A program made the position numbers and the translations under genes. A DNA stretch of 64,000 nucleotides, taken from contig NZ_JACOOR010000007.1 in NCBI RefSeq assembly GCF_014290175.1, positions 124,001 to 188,000 of the forward strand, read 5' to 3'. Positions 8,745 through 17,796 of the stretch are shown here, in pieces. The stretch's first letter is position 1, and each line of letters begins with the position of its first letter. Origin of the DNA: Anaerosacchariphilus hominis (lineage in GTDB: Bacteria; Bacillota; Clostridia; Lachnospirales; Lachnospiraceae). The notes below the pieces were generated by a model. The model saw only the letters and a program-made list of their open reading frames with translations. It was not told where the DNA came from and did no database searches.

Positions 8745-10118
8745 CTACATCGAGATCCATCCAAAGGCGTTCGCCACGGAGCTGAGCAGGATAATGACTG
8801 CGAAGACCGGGCCGAGATACTGGATCATCATGCGGAAAATCTTCTTTCTCTTAAAAGACTGTTCCCCGTGGAGCACCTCGTCCTCGATACCCTTTACCCC
8901 GATGACTCTGGACACCAGGAGGCAGGTGGCAATCGCCGCGATGGGCATCATCACGGAGTTAGTCAGGAAATCAAAGAAATCCAGGAACTGCATGCCGATG
9001 ATTTCCACAGCTGCCAGAGGACCGTAGCCTAAGGAGGACAGGGTTCCGAGGGCAAGCATGATAATGCCGATCATGACGGTCGCTTTCTTTCTGCCCCAGC
9101 CCAGCTCGTCCTCGAAGGTAGACACGGCGCTTTCAGTCAGGGCGATGGAACTGGTCATGGCTGCGAAGAGCACCAGCAGGAAGAACAGAATCCCCACGAC
9201 TGTTCCCATGCCCATACTGTCAAAGACCTTGGGAATGGTGATAAACATCAGAGCCGGTCCGGCCTGGAGCGTATCCGGGTCGCCGCCGGAGAAGGCGAAT
9301 ACAGCCGGAATAATCATCAGGCCCGCCATAATGGCGATGGCCGTATCGAAAATCTCCACATTTTTCGTGGATTCTTCAATCGAAACATCTTTCTTCATAT
9401 AAGAGCCGAAGGTCACCAGAATACCCATGGCGATGGACAGAGAATAGAACATCTGCCCCATGGCCGCCACCACGGTCATCCAGGAAAAATTCTCCGGATT
9501 TGGTACCAGGAAATACTTCACGCCAGCCAGAGCCCCGGGCCGGGTCACGGAATAAACCGCGATAACGACAGACAGCACCACCAGAATGGGCATCATGATC
9601 TTGGATACCCGCTCAATTCCATTGCGGACGCCTGCGTAGATAATCAGCAGGGTACACAGAGAAAATACGATGAAGCAAAGCTCGGTGGAGACGCCATTGG
9701 AAATAAAGGCGGAAAAATAACCGTCCGTGGCCAGGGCATGTCCGTGCCCGGTGAGATATTCCACCAGGTACTTGATTACCCAGCCGCCGATGACAGAATA
9801 GTAAGGAACGATCAGAATCGGAATAATCGCGTTGATCCAGCCGCCGAAGGACAGCCATTTGGATTTGCCAAAAGTGTGATAAGCGCCCACGGGACTTTTC
9901 TTGGTCATACGGCCGATGGCGGTCTCCGCCACGATCATGGTATAACCGAAGGTCAGGGCCAGAATGATGTAGACCAGAAGAAAAATGCCGCCGCCGTATT
10001 TGGCCGCCAGATACGGGAAGCGCCAGATATTACCCAGGCCCACCGAAGCGCCTGCAGCGGACAGGACAAATCCCAGTTTTCCCGAAAAAGAGCTTCTTTT
10101 GTGATTGTGTGAATTCAT
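8745..10118 (-). CDS. sodium:neurotransmitter symporter (NSS/SNF) family transporter
   Basis: 457-residue Na+-coupled transporter of the LeuT fold with about 11-12 membrane helices. The first helix carries the ion/substrate-site motif GASVGLGNIWRFPYLAAKYGGG. Bacterial members import amino acids such as leucine, tyrosine or tryptophan, and the substrate here is not shown. The start at 10118 (MNSHNHKRSS) is preferred over an upstream ATG at 10133 because GGGGG lies 8 bp before it. It has its own promoter at 10158-10186, behind the aspartase terminator, so it can be expressed alone or after aspA. The neighbour suggests an amino-acid role. Confidence 0.92.
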   Translation of the reverse strand: MNSHNHKRSSFSGKLGFVLSAAGASVGLGNIWRFPYLAAKYGGGIFLLVYIILALTFGYTMIVAETAIGRMTKKSPVGAYHTFGKSKWLSFGGWINAIIPILIVPYYSVIGGWVIKYLVEYLTGHGHALATDGYFSAFISNGVSTELCFIVFSLCTLLIIYAGVRNGIERVSKIMMPILVVLSVVIAVYSVTRPGALAGVKYFLVPNPENFSWMTVVAAMGQMFYSLSIAMGILVTFGSYMKKDVSIEESTKNVEIFDTAIAIMAGLMIIPAVFAFSGGDPDTLQAGPALMFITIPKVFDSMGMGTVVGILFFLLVLFAAMTSSIALTESAVSTFEDELGWGRKKATVMIGIIMLALGTLSSLGYGPLAAVEIIGMQFLDFFDFLTNSVMMPIAAIATCLLVSRVIGVKGIEDEVLHGEQSFKRKKIFRMMIQYLGPVFAVIILLSSVANAFGWISM

Positions 10119-10157
10119 TGATAAATCCCCCATTTATTGATATGACATATAAACATA

Positions 10158-10186
10158 AGTATACCATAGAAGGGCTGAGAAAACAA
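10158..10186 (-). promoter_or_regulatory. promoter of the NSS transporter
   Basis: On the minus strand: TTGTTT (10186-10181), 17-bp spacer, TATACT (10163-10158). The -35 box lies in the T-rich tail of the aspA terminator. Confidence 0.6.
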
Positions 10187-10233
10187 TAAAAGAACCGCCG
10201 CCCGCGAAAGATGGCAGTAAACGCGGGCGGCGG
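10181..10233 (-). terminator. intrinsic terminator of aspA
   Basis: Very GC-rich 12-bp stem CCGCCGCCCGCG/CGCGGGCGGCGG (10195-10206 with 10222-10233). On the minus strand it is followed by a T-rich tract (TTCTTTTATTGTTT). Confidence 0.85.
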
Positions 10234-10259
10234 TGGTCTGTATCAGACAGGTATGTGGA

Positions 10260-11687
10260 TCAGTCTTTTTTCAAAAGCTCCTTGCCGGAGATACCCGGCT
10301 CGGTCATCTGTACCGGATTCAGGATCTGGTCCAGTTCGGCTTCCGTCATCAGCTTTTCTTTCAGAATCAGCTCCCGGACGGAGTCACCGGATTTCATGGC
10401 TCGCTTGGCGATATCCGCGGCCTTCTGGTAGCCCACATGGGGGCAGATGGCAGTAATGATTCCCACGCTGTTCTCCACCAGATACCGGCAGCGCTCCTCA
10501 TTGGCGGTGATGCCGGTGACGCAGTTGTCCACGAAGGTCCGTACCGCATAGGCCAGGGTGTCGATGGACTGGAACAGGCAGTAGAAAATGATGGGCTCAA
10601 AGGCGTTCAGCTCCAGCTGTCCGGCCTCGGCGGCCATGGTGATGGTCATGTCGTTGCCAATAATATTGAATGCCACCTGATTTACCACTTCAGGGATAAC
10701 CGGGTTTACCTTGCCCGGCATGATGGAAGAACCATTCTGCTTTGCCGGAAGGTTAATCTCATGGAAGCCTGCTCGGGGACCGGAGGACATGAGCCGCAGG
10801 TCATTGGCGATCTTGGACAGGGTCACGGCGCAGGCCTTGATGGAACCGGATACGGATACGAAGGGATCCAGGTTCTGGGTGGAATCAATCAGGTCGAAGG
10901 CCTGGATAAAGTCCATGCCGGAGACCTCGGACAGATTCGGCACGATGCGTTTCAGATAAGCCTCGTCCGCGTTGATGCCGGTGCCGATGGCAGTGCCGCC
11001 CATGTTCAGGGAGCGCATTTCATCCATGGCGATATCCATGCGGCGGATATCACGCATGACAGCCACGGCGTAGGCCTTAAATTCCTGGCCCAGGCGGATG
11101 GGAACCGCGTCCTGCATCTGGGTACGGCCCATTTTAATCACATGGTCAAACTCCTCCGCCTTGGCAGAAAATGCGGCATGGAGACGCAGAAGCTCCTTCT
11201 TCAGGTTCTGCAGCAGCCGCAGAGAAGTCATCTTGCCTGCGGTGGGAATAACGTCGTTGGTGGACTGGCCGCAGTTCACATGGTCGTTGGGGTGTACGAT
11301 GGAGTAATCGCCCTTCTGGCCGCCCAGAAGCTCAATGGCACGATTGGCGATGACTTCGTTTGCATTCATATTGATGGAGGTTCCCGCGCCGCCCTGGATG
11401 GGGTCCACGATGAAATCCTCGTGATGCTGTCCGGCCAGAATCTCGTCGCAGGCCTTTACGATTGCGTCGGCGATCTTCTTGTCCAGCAGGTTAATCTCGC
11501 AGTTTGTGATGGCAGCGGCCTTTTTAATGTAGGCCAGACTGTTGATGATCTCCGGATGCATATTCAGCCCGGTGATATGGAAATTCTCTGCAGCACGCAG
11601 GGACTGTACGCCGTAATAGACGTCTTCCGGCACATCCTTTGCGCCGATGGAATCTTTTTCTACTCTGTATTCAGCTTTTTCACTCAT
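10260..11687 (-). CDS. aspA: aspartate ammonia-lyase (aspartase)
   Basis: 475-residue member of the fumarase/aspartase superfamily. The signature loop GSSIMPGKVNP is at residues 319-329, with GRTQMQDAVP near 188 and the nucleotide-length spacing of an aspartase rather than class II fumarase. Cytoplasmic homotetramer that deaminates L-aspartate to fumarate and ammonia. The ATG at 11687 is preceded by GGAGGAG. A LysR gene diverges from it across a 151-bp AT-rich region and is the obvious candidate regulator. An asparaginase at 21.4 kb could supply aspartate. Confidence 0.95.
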   Translation of the reverse strand: MSEKAEYRVEKDSIGAKDVPEDVYYGVQSLRAAENFHITGLNMHPEIINSLAYIKKAAAITNCEINLLDKKIADAIVKACDEILAGQHHEDFIVDPIQGGAGTSINMNANEVIANRAIELLGGQKGDYSIVHPNDHVNCGQSTNDVIPTAGKMTSLRLLQNLKKELLRLHAAFSAKAEEFDHVIKMGRTQMQDAVPIRLGQEFKAYAVAVMRDIRRMDIAMDEMRSLNMGGTAIGTGINADEAYLKRIVPNLSEVSGMDFIQAFDLIDSTQNLDPFVSVSGSIKACAVTLSKIANDLRLMSSGPRAGFHEINLPAKQNGSSIMPGKVNPVIPEVVNQVAFNIIGNDMTITMAAEAGQLELNAFEPIIFYCLFQSIDTLAYAVRTFVDNCVTGITANEERCRYLVENSVGIITAICPHVGYQKAADIAKRAMKSGDSVRELILKEKLMTEAELDQILNPVQMTEPGISGKELLKKD

Positions 11688-11744
11688 GTCTTTTCTCCTC
11701 CGTCGGAAATCTGTTTGCGCGCTGTCTGATTTCCTGTTGAGTTT

Positions 11745-11773
11745 ATTATAGTCAACTGTTATAATATAATCAA
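11745..11773 (-). promoter_or_regulatory. promoter of aspA
   Basis: On the minus strand: TTGATT (11773-11768), 17-bp spacer, perfect TATAAT (11750-11745). The AT-rich block further upstream (about 11774-11815) is where LysR-type activator sites would lie, shared with the divergent lysR promoter. Confidence 0.65.
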
Positions 11774-11838
11774 ATACATATATTTTTATAATTTATATAA
11801 TTTTAAAACTATAATGCGGATAAGAAAGGAGAAAATTC

Positions 11839-12774
11839 ATGTTTCGGGGAATGGAATATGTTTATACAGTTTATCAGGAAAAAAGCATCTCCCGGGCGGC
11901 GGAGCGCCTGTGCATTTCCCAGCCCTCCTTGAGCGCCAATATCAAACGGATCGAAGCAAAGGTGGGATACCCCCTCTTTGATCGGAGTACAAAACCCCTC
12001 TCCCTGACGGAATGTGGAGAAAAATATATTCGCTCTGTGGAAAAGATTATGACAGTGGAGAGGGAGTTCTCCGATTATGTGAACGACTGGGGAGAGCTGA
12101 AGACGGGAAGCCTGGTGCTGGGAGGCAGCAGTCTCTACGCTTCCTGGGTGCTGCCGGGACTCATCGGAGCTTTTTCCATCCGCTACCCCGGCGTTCGGGT
12201 GGAACTGGTGGAGGAGAGTACCGCGGAGCTGGCCAGACTGCTGCAGCAGGGCCGTATTGACATGATGCTGGACAACTGCCAGCTGGATCCGAAGCTCTTC
12301 GATCATACGGTATACCGGGAAGAGACCCTGTTCCTGGCCGTGCCCAGACAGTTCCCGTCCGTAAAAAAAGCAGCAATCCACATCCTATCCAAAGAACAGA
12401 TCGAAACCGGGCACTGGAAAGACGATGAGCTCTGCCCGGTTCCCCTGACTTTGTTCGCAAAGGAACCGTTCGTCATGCTGAAACCGGAGAATGACACCAG
12501 AAAAAGAGCCGAAGAAATCCTCCGGCAGGCCGGAATCACCCCGGAGATCACCCTGGAGTTGGATCAGCAGCTGACCTCCTACCACGTAGCCTGCTCCGGC
12601 CTGGGAATCGCCTTCGTCAGTGATACTCTTATCCGCGAAGTCCCCGCCCGCAGCGACGTGGTCTACTTTAAACTCCCTGCGCCCCGCAGCTGCCGTCCCT
12701 TAAGTTTTTCCTGGAAAACCGGCCGCTACCGCACAAGAGCCATGCAGGAATTCCTGAACCTCACCATGGCATAA
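11839..12774 (+). CDS. LysR-family transcriptional regulator
   Basis: 311 residues. An N-terminal winged helix-turn-helix (EKSISRAAERLCISQPSLSANIKRIEAKVGYPLFDRSTKPLSLTE...) is followed by a type-2 periplasmic-binding-like effector domain from about residue 90. Divergent transcription from aspA with a shared AT-rich region suggests control of aspA, as is typical for LysR regulators. The ligand (perhaps aspartate or fumarate) is inference. AAAGGAG precedes the ATG at 11839. Confidence 0.92.
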   Translation: MFRGMEYVYTVYQEKSISRAAERLCISQPSLSANIKRIEAKVGYPLFDRSTKPLSLTECGEKYIRSVEKIMTVEREFSDYVNDWGELKTGSLVLGGSSLYASWVLPGLIGAFSIRYPGVRVELVEESTAELARLLQQGRIDMMLDNCQLDPKLFDHTVYREETLFLAVPRQFPSVKKAAIHILSKEQIETGHWKDDELCPVPLTLFAKEPFVMLKPENDTRKRAEEILRQAGITPEITLELDQQLTSYHVACSGLGIAFVSDTLIREVPARSDVVYFKLPAPRSCRPLSFSWKTGRYRTRAMQEFLNLTMA

Positions 12775-12826
12775 TCAGATAACCTCCAGCAGATCCCACC
12801 CTCCGATACAAATCAAAAACGTAAAT

Positions 12827-12860
12827 CACGGCCGGTGGAAGCTTTTTTCCACCGGCCGTG
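12827..12860. terminator. convergent hairpin between lysR and pncB
   Basis: Perfect 14-bp stem CACGGCCGGTGGAA/TTCCACCGGCCGTG (12827-12840 with 12847-12860). T-runs outside the stem are weak on both strands, but the position between two convergent genes fits a shared terminator. Confidence 0.65.
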
Positions 12861-12884
12861 TTCACAACCTGGATTCTATGCAAT

Positions 12885-14339
12885 TTATTTCCCCTGACTC
12901 ATCTGATCCAGCAGCCCCGTCTTAATCCGAAACAGCTTATCAGACAGATCCACATAAACCTGATGGGGATTCGTCAGTCTCCGTGTCTCGTCCCACAGTG
13001 TCTCCTGCTCCCGCTTACAGTATTCCCGGATATCCATCACACTGGGAGAAGTATAGATACACGCTCCATTCTTAAATACCGGAACCAGAAGTTCCCGCAC
13101 ATGGTAAGTGCCGCCTTTCAGAGTAGTCTTCTTCCAGGTCTCCACCGAATCAAAGATCAGCAGATCCTTATCGGAATCAAAGGACTCATCTGCCAGGGAA
13201 ATCAGATCCGCCCGGATCTTACCTGTCTCATTATCATAGAGACGGAACACCGTCTTATTGCCCGGGTTTGTGATCTTCTCAGAATTCTCGGAAAGCTTAA
13301 TCTTCGGAATAAACTCCCCATTCTCATCCTGTACTGCTGCCAGCTTGTACACGCCGCCGAATGCCGGGCAGTCGCTGGAGGTGATCATATTCGTACCCAC
13401 GCCCCAGGAAGTGATGGCAGCGCCCTGATCCTTCAGGCTGGTGATCAGATACTCGTCCAGATCACTGGAAGCGGAGATAACTGCGTCTTCAAAACCGGCT
13501 TTGTCCAGCATCTTGCGGGCCTGTTTGGACATATAAGCCAGGTCGCCGCTGTCCAGGCGGATGCCGTAGAAGGTCAGCGGAATACCGGCCTCGCGCATTT
13601 CCTTGAATACACGGATAGCATTGGGCACACCGGATTTCAGGGTATCATAAGTATCCACCAGCAGAATGCATGCATTGGGATACAGCTCAGAATACTTCTT
13701 GAATGCGGTATACTCGTCCGGAAAACTCATGATCCAGCTGTGGGCATGGGTACCCTTTACCGGAACATCGAAGAGCTGGCCGGTCAGTACATTGGAGGTA
13801 CCGATGCAGCCGCCGATCATGGCGGCGCGGGCGCCGTAGATACCGGCGTCAGGACCCTGGGCCCGGCGCAGGCCGAACTCCATGATACCGTCGCCCTTGG
13901 CCGCGTACACCACACGGGCCGTCTTGGTGGCGATCAGGCTCTGATGGTTGATGATATTCAGGATAGCGGTCTCCACCAGCTGCGCCTCCATGATAGGCGC
14001 GATGACCTTTACCAGAGGCTCTCTGGGGAATACGACAGTTCCCTCGGGAATGGCGTAAATATCACCGGAGAAATGAAAATTACTCAGATAATCCAGAAAA
14101 TCCTCGTCGAATAAGTTCAGGCTCCTTAAATAGTCCACATCCTTCTGATCAAAGGTCAGATTCTTGATGTAATCCACTACCTGGTCGAGACCTGCCGCAA
14201 TGGCGAAGCCATTTCCGGAAGGATTCTTTCTATAAAAAGCATCGAAAATAACAGTTTCATTGGTGTGGTTCTTGAAATAGCCCTGCATCATGGTGAGCTC
14301 ATAGAGATCTGTCAGCAGAGTCAGCTTCATTGTACTCAT
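12885..14339 (-). CDS. pncB: nicotinate phosphoribosyltransferase
   Basis: 484-residue NAPRTase that converts nicotinate and PRPP to nicotinate mononucleotide, the entry step of the Preiss-Handler NAD salvage route. The N-terminal LLTDLYELTMMQGYF motif and central GIRLDSGDL and SSDLDEYLI segments are characteristic. The ATG at 14339 (MSTMKLT) is chosen; a longer reading from a GTG at 14363 would run through the AAGGAG ribosome site itself. Monocistronic, convergent with lysR. A nicotinamidase-like hydrolase at 37966 could feed it nicotinate. Confidence 0.95.
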   Translation of the reverse strand: MSTMKLTLLTDLYELTMMQGYFKNHTNETVIFDAFYRKNPSGNGFAIAAGLDQVVDYIKNLTFDQKDVDYLRSLNLFDEDFLDYLSNFHFSGDIYAIPEGTVVFPREPLVKVIAPIMEAQLVETAILNIINHQSLIATKTARVVYAAKGDGIMEFGLRRAQGPDAGIYGARAAMIGGCIGTSNVLTGQLFDVPVKGTHAHSWIMSFPDEYTAFKKYSELYPNACILLVDTYDTLKSGVPNAIRVFKEMREAGIPLTFYGIRLDSGDLAYMSKQARKMLDKAGFEDAVISASSDLDEYLITSLKDQGAAITSWGVGTNMITSSDCPAFGGVYKLAAVQDENGEFIPKIKLSENSEKITNPGNKTVFRLYDNETGKIRADLISLADESFDSDKDLLIFDSVETWKKTTLKGGTYHVRELLVPVFKNGACIYTSPSVMDIREYCKREQETLWDETRRLTNPHQVYVDLSDKLFRIKTGLLDQMSQGK

Positions 14340-14514
14340 AATAATTTCTGCGCTCCTTCGCACTCACAGACAGCGTCGATTCCCTCCCTGATCCGACAGC
14401 TGTCTTGACATTAGATGCTACAAAGATAGCACATTTAAAAAAAAATAACAAGATCCTCTTCCATTTTTCATAGAAATAATGTATGATGAATAGAATTCAT
14501 AATAACAGCGAAAG

Positions 14515-14569
14515 CATATCGGCATCAGAATGCGGGTTCTACCGTGTTCTGGTGCTGTTTCCGTATATG
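14515..14569 (+). promoter_or_regulatory. long hairpin in the leader of the CDF transporter
   Basis: Extended imperfect stem-loop 49 bp before the CDF start: CATAT/ATATG outside, then CGG/CCG, CATCAGAA/TTCTGGTG (14523-14530 with 14547-14554), TGCGG/CCGTG and a GTTCTA loop. About 24 pairs in 55 nt. It lies in the probable 5' UTR, so a metal-responsive or attenuating role is possible. I could not match it to a named riboswitch: the following segment has CAGGCAACGG, reminiscent of NiCo (czcD) aptamers, but the expected four-way junction is not evident. Confidence 0.5.
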
Positions 14570-14617
14570 GGGAGTTAGTAACAGGCAACGGCCGTCGGAA
14601 CAGAAGGGGGAAGCAGG

Positions 14618-15796
14618 ATGACAGAATTTCTGGTAAAAACATTTGTAAAGGATTATGAGCATACGGAGGAAGCAACGGTGAGGACGGCCTATGGCGTACT
14701 GGCCAGCATGGTGGGAATCCTCTGCAATCTGCTCCTGTTCGGGGGCAAGCTCTTGGTGGGGCTGCTGCTTCGCAGTGTGTCTGTCATGGCGGACGCTTTT
14801 AATAATCTGTCCGATGCCGCTTCGTCAGTCATAGGTTTCATCGGCGTAAAGATGGCGGAAAAACCGGCGGATCGGGAGCATCCCTTCGGCCATGGGCGGC
14901 TGGAGTATATTGCGGCCCTGATCGTGTCTTTCCTGGTTATCGAAGTGGGATTTACCTTCTTTAAAAATGCCATCGCAAAAATCCGTACGCCGGAGGATTT
15001 AAGCTTCAGCCTGCTTTCCATGTTGATTCTGCTGGCCTCCGTGGCTGTGAAGCTGTGGCTCAGCTTTTTTAATAAAAATCTGGGGAATCGGGTGAATTCC
15101 ACAGTTATGCAGGCCACGGCCGCGGACGCACTGGGAGATGTGGTGACTACATTGGCTACTATGGGTTCTATTTTGTTCTTCCGCTTTACGGGGATCAATA
15201 TCGATGGCTATGTGGGTCTGGTGGTCTCTCTGCTTGTCATGTGGGCGGGCGTGGGGATCGCGAGGGATACCCTGGAACCGCTCATCGGACAGTCGGTGGA
15301 TCCGAAGCTGTACCGGGAGATCACGGACTTTGTGGAGGGCTATGATGGCATCCTGGGAAGTCATGACCTGATTGTCCATAATTACGGTCCCACCCGGAGC
15401 CTGGCTTCCATCCACGCCGAGGTCCCCAATAACGTGGATATCGAGACTTCCCATGAAATCATCGACCGCATTGAGCGGGACGCGGTGAAGAAGCTGGGAA
15501 TCTTCCTGGTCATTCACATGGATCCGGTGGAGACCGAGGATAAACGGGTGGCGGATCTGAAGAGCCGGGTACTGGCAGCCATCCGGGAACTGGATCCCAG
15601 CCTGACCCTCCACGACTTCCGGATAGTGGACGGAGAGCAGCAGATTAACCTGATCTTTGACGTGGTCGTTCCATTCACCTACGGAGAACAGGAGCGTCCG
15701 AAGCTTCGCAGCGCCATCGAAGAAAGAGTCCGCGCCCTGGACGAACGGTTCCATTGCGTCATCACCTTTGATAACGCGTTCGTGGCGGAGGACTGA
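14618..15796 (+). CDS. cation diffusion facilitator (CDF) metal efflux transporter
   Basis: 392-residue inner-membrane antiporter. Six helices occupy residues ~30-215, with metal-site helices carrying ADAFNNLSDAASS and ATAADALGDVVTT and the cytoplasmic-loop motif HPFGHGRLEY. A C-terminal cytoplasmic ZT-dimer domain follows, plus an extension of about 80 residues beyond the minimal family length. Expected to export divalent metal (Zn, Mn, Fe, Co or Ni) against protons; the second-site DxxxD pattern leans towards Mn/Fe-type members, but this is weak. A GGGGGAAGCAGG site precedes the ATG, and an unusual hairpin lies upstream. Confidence 0.92.
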   Translation: MTEFLVKTFVKDYEHTEEATVRTAYGVLASMVGILCNLLLFGGKLLVGLLLRSVSVMADAFNNLSDAASSVIGFIGVKMAEKPADREHPFGHGRLEYIAALIVSFLVIEVGFTFFKNAIAKIRTPEDLSFSLLSMLILLASVAVKLWLSFFNKNLGNRVNSTVMQATAADALGDVVTTLATMGSILFFRFTGINIDGYVGLVVSLLVMWAGVGIARDTLEPLIGQSVDPKLYREITDFVEGYDGILGSHDLIVHNYGPTRSLASIHAEVPNNVDIETSHEIIDRIERDAVKKLGIFLVIHMDPVETEDKRVADLKSRVLAAIRELDPSLTLHDFRIVDGEQQINLIFDVVVPFTYGEQERPKLRSAIEERVRALDERFHCVITFDNAFVAED

Positions 15797-15951
15797 CCTT
15801 CCGCCTGCCTCGTTCCCTGCCCGATTCTGGCAGCCCGAAAGATGCGTCCCCTATTTAAACTAAAAAACAAGCTAAAAAATTTGAAAAAAATGAAAAAAAC
15901 ACTTGCAATCTGTAAAATACTATGATATTATAACATTCGTCGCTAAGACAT

Positions 15952-16023
15952 AGGGCTATCGCCAAACGGTAAGGCAACGGACTCTGACTCCGTCATTTCA
16001 AGGTTCGAATCCTTGTAGCCCTG
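15952..16023 (+). tRNA. tRNA-Gln (anticodon CUG)
   Basis: 72-nt cloverleaf. The acceptor stem pairs AGGGCTA with TAGCCCT, the D arm is GCC/GGC, the anticodon stem is ACGGA/TCCGT with loop CTCTGAC (anticodon CTG, reading CAG), and the T arm has GGTTCGAATCC. The CCA end is not encoded. A terminator follows 3 bp later. Confidence 0.93.
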
Positions 16024-16026
16024 TTG

Positions 16027-16054
16027 GGGAATCTTGTGAAAGGTTCCCTTTTTT
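16027..16054 (+). terminator. terminator of tRNA-Gln
   Basis: 7-bp stem GGGAATC/GGTTCCC (one wobble; 16027-16033 with 16042-16048), followed by TTTTTT. Confidence 0.8.
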
Positions 16055-16076
16055 GTTATGCAAAGCTTGAAGTGGT

Positions 16077-16131
16077 AAAAAAACAGCGCTGATGTATTTG
16101 GAAGATTATTCCCAAGCATCAGCGCTGTTTT
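16077..16131. terminator. bidirectional terminator between tRNA-Gln and the minus-strand genes
   Basis: Long stem with AAACAGCGCTGATG at its base (16077-16094 with 16117-16131). It is flanked by seven A on the left and TTTT on the right, so it can stop transcription on either strand; it is the natural end of the small membrane-protein gene. Confidence 0.75.
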
Positions 16132-16180
16132 AAGTAGAAACTTTTTGGATATCGTTGATAATCTGCTGGATATAAAGTAA

Positions 16181-16378
16181 TCAGGCGGTTTTCCGTACGC
16201 CGTCTATGCGGCGGCTGATCACAGCGCCGATGACACCTGCAGCTGCCAGAAATACGCCTGCCAGGAACAGGGGATGCAGGGCGACGGTTCCGTACAGAGT
16301 GGAAGCAATATTGGCGATGATAACGCCTGCGAAAATGATCAGGTAAAACAGATTATGGATGGTTAACATCTTTTTCAT
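16181..16378 (-). CDS. small two-helix membrane protein of unknown function
   Basis: 65 residues with two hydrophobic segments (about residues 9-28 and 35-54) joined by a short polar turn and a basic C-terminal tail (RRIDGVRKTA). This predicts a hairpin membrane protein with no recognised domain. The ATG at 16378 is preceded by GAGAGGTG; a TTG two codons upstream is less likely. It stands alone between FliB and tRNA-Gln. Confidence 0.65.
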   Translation of the reverse strand: MKKMLTIHNLFYLIIFAGVIIANIASTLYGTVALHPLFLAGVFLAAAGVIGAVISRRIDGVRKTA

Positions 16379-16471
16379 AAACAAACACCTCTCTTTACTT
16401 TGCAGTATAGGAGGTGTTTGTTAGGTTTCGGGCAGATTCCGGTAAAGCTTTTGTAAAGTCCGGGAAAAGAT

Positions 16472-17638
16472 TTATCGACCCAGAATCAGGGCGAAGTAGC
16501 CCCAGTCCCAGAGGGGATCCTCAAAGCTGTTTTCCAGATATTCCAGGATATCTTCTTCGTTGTATCCGGTCATGCGGTTCAGGATAACCAGATAGTTCCG
16601 GACTGCTTCGTAGGAAAGCGGCGCTTCCCGGTTTCCGAGCCATACCAGAAAGAGGCTGTGGCGGATGACCGCATAGGTCAGGGAGATCCATTCCAGATGG
16701 AGCAGCAGAGTCTCAAGGTCCGGGTGGCTGCCGGGAAGCAGGAGGCCGGAGTAGAGCTCATTCTCCAGATAGGCGTACAGGAGCGGCCGCCAGGTGGTAA
16801 AGTCTTTTTGAAAGCCGGCCCACTGTCCGGAAAGCACCACCGGGTCATAGCCTTCCGACAGGGCTTCTGCCCGGGCAATTACCGGATCCAGATAAGTGGG
16901 GTACAGGCCTTCCTTCCGGTAATTCACGGCCAGATCCTGCAAAAGCTCATTGCACTCCTCCAGAGTATCCAGGGGCGGCAGTTCGATATCCGCCATGGCC
17001 CGGCGAAGCTGCGTCCGGGAAGCAGGAGCAAAATATTCGGTGACGCGGGTATCCTCCGGAGAGTCTGCCCGGTTCAGCTCCTGAAGAATATAGGAAAGCT
17101 CCAAAAGGGCCTCTTCCAAAGGCCGCTGCGCCTGGCGGCTGTCCTCCAGAAGCCGGATGCTTTCAGAGCGTAGCCGGAACAGGATCCGGATGCGCTCCGA
17201 GGACAGGTCCGACTGTGCAGGCTCCGGGAAAGTAAGAGTTCCCAGCTTCTGCCAGAGATCCACCACCGCCGGACAGGCGGCCATCAGAGAAGCTTCTTCA
17301 TGGGTGCGGAACCGAAGAAATTCTCTGGGAAAGTCCTGACAGGTGGCTGAAAGAACAGTGTCGCCGTAAGCGCGTACCAGTTTACATAACTTGTTTCTGC
17401 TCAGGAAGGGACATTTGTGATCCGGTGTCAGTCCTATGACCCGTTCGCCGTCCTTTCGGATGGTATAGGCATTCAGATTCTTTTTCTGTACCTCCACATC
17501 CTCCGGCGGCGCCAGCTTCTTCCAGTGCCGGGCCGTGTCGTCGTCCACAGAGATCTTCCATTCCTGGCAGCAGGTGATGGGGCAGTCCCCGGCGATGCAG
17601 GTAAAGGTATCATAATAATCCGGTTGGAGTCGATTCAT
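16472..17638 (-). CDS. FliB-like protein (flagellin lysine-N-methylase family)
   Basis: 388-residue protein. The N-terminal cysteine cluster CIAGDCPITCCQEW (Cys14, 19, 23, 24) and later CPFLSRNKLCKL and CQDFPRE are hallmarks of the FliB/YkgJ-like Fe-S or zinc-chelating family. Salmonella FliB methylates flagellin lysines, but most clostridial members occur in non-flagellated genomes and have unknown targets; no flagellar gene is present in this window. Start at 17638, with AAAAGGAG before it. Apparently monocistronic. Confidence 0.8.
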   Translation of the reverse strand: MNRLQPDYYDTFTCIAGDCPITCCQEWKISVDDDTARHWKKLAPPEDVEVQKKNLNAYTIRKDGERVIGLTPDHKCPFLSRNKLCKLVRAYGDTVLSATCQDFPREFLRFRTHEEASLMAACPAVVDLWQKLGTLTFPEPAQSDLSSERIRILFRLRSESIRLLEDSRQAQRPLEEALLELSYILQELNRADSPEDTRVTEYFAPASRTQLRRAMADIELPPLDTLEECNELLQDLAVNYRKEGLYPTYLDPVIARAEALSEGYDPVVLSGQWAGFQKDFTTWRPLLYAYLENELYSGLLLPGSHPDLETLLLHLEWISLTYAVIRHSLFLVWLGNREAPLSYEAVRNYLVILNRMTGYNEEDILEYLENSFEDPLWDWGYFALILGR

Positions 17639-17796
17639 AAAAACTCTCCTTTTCTAGCTGATTCTCTCTGAACACCAGTGTAACACCTTTTCCCGGACGG
17701 GCAAAGAGAATTTTACAGAAGTGCGGAAGTACGATAGATAAACCAAAAAGAATCATATATACTTGGAAATGAAATAAAAGGGAAAAAGAGGAACAC

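Noticed and set aside
14531..14550. Purine or yybP-type (Mn) riboswitch before the CDF gene (GGGTTCTACC and GGGGAGT segments)
   Set aside because: The purine aptamer's second loop and GACTA closing strand are missing. The GGGGAGT segment is too close to the start codon to hold a yybP aptamer.
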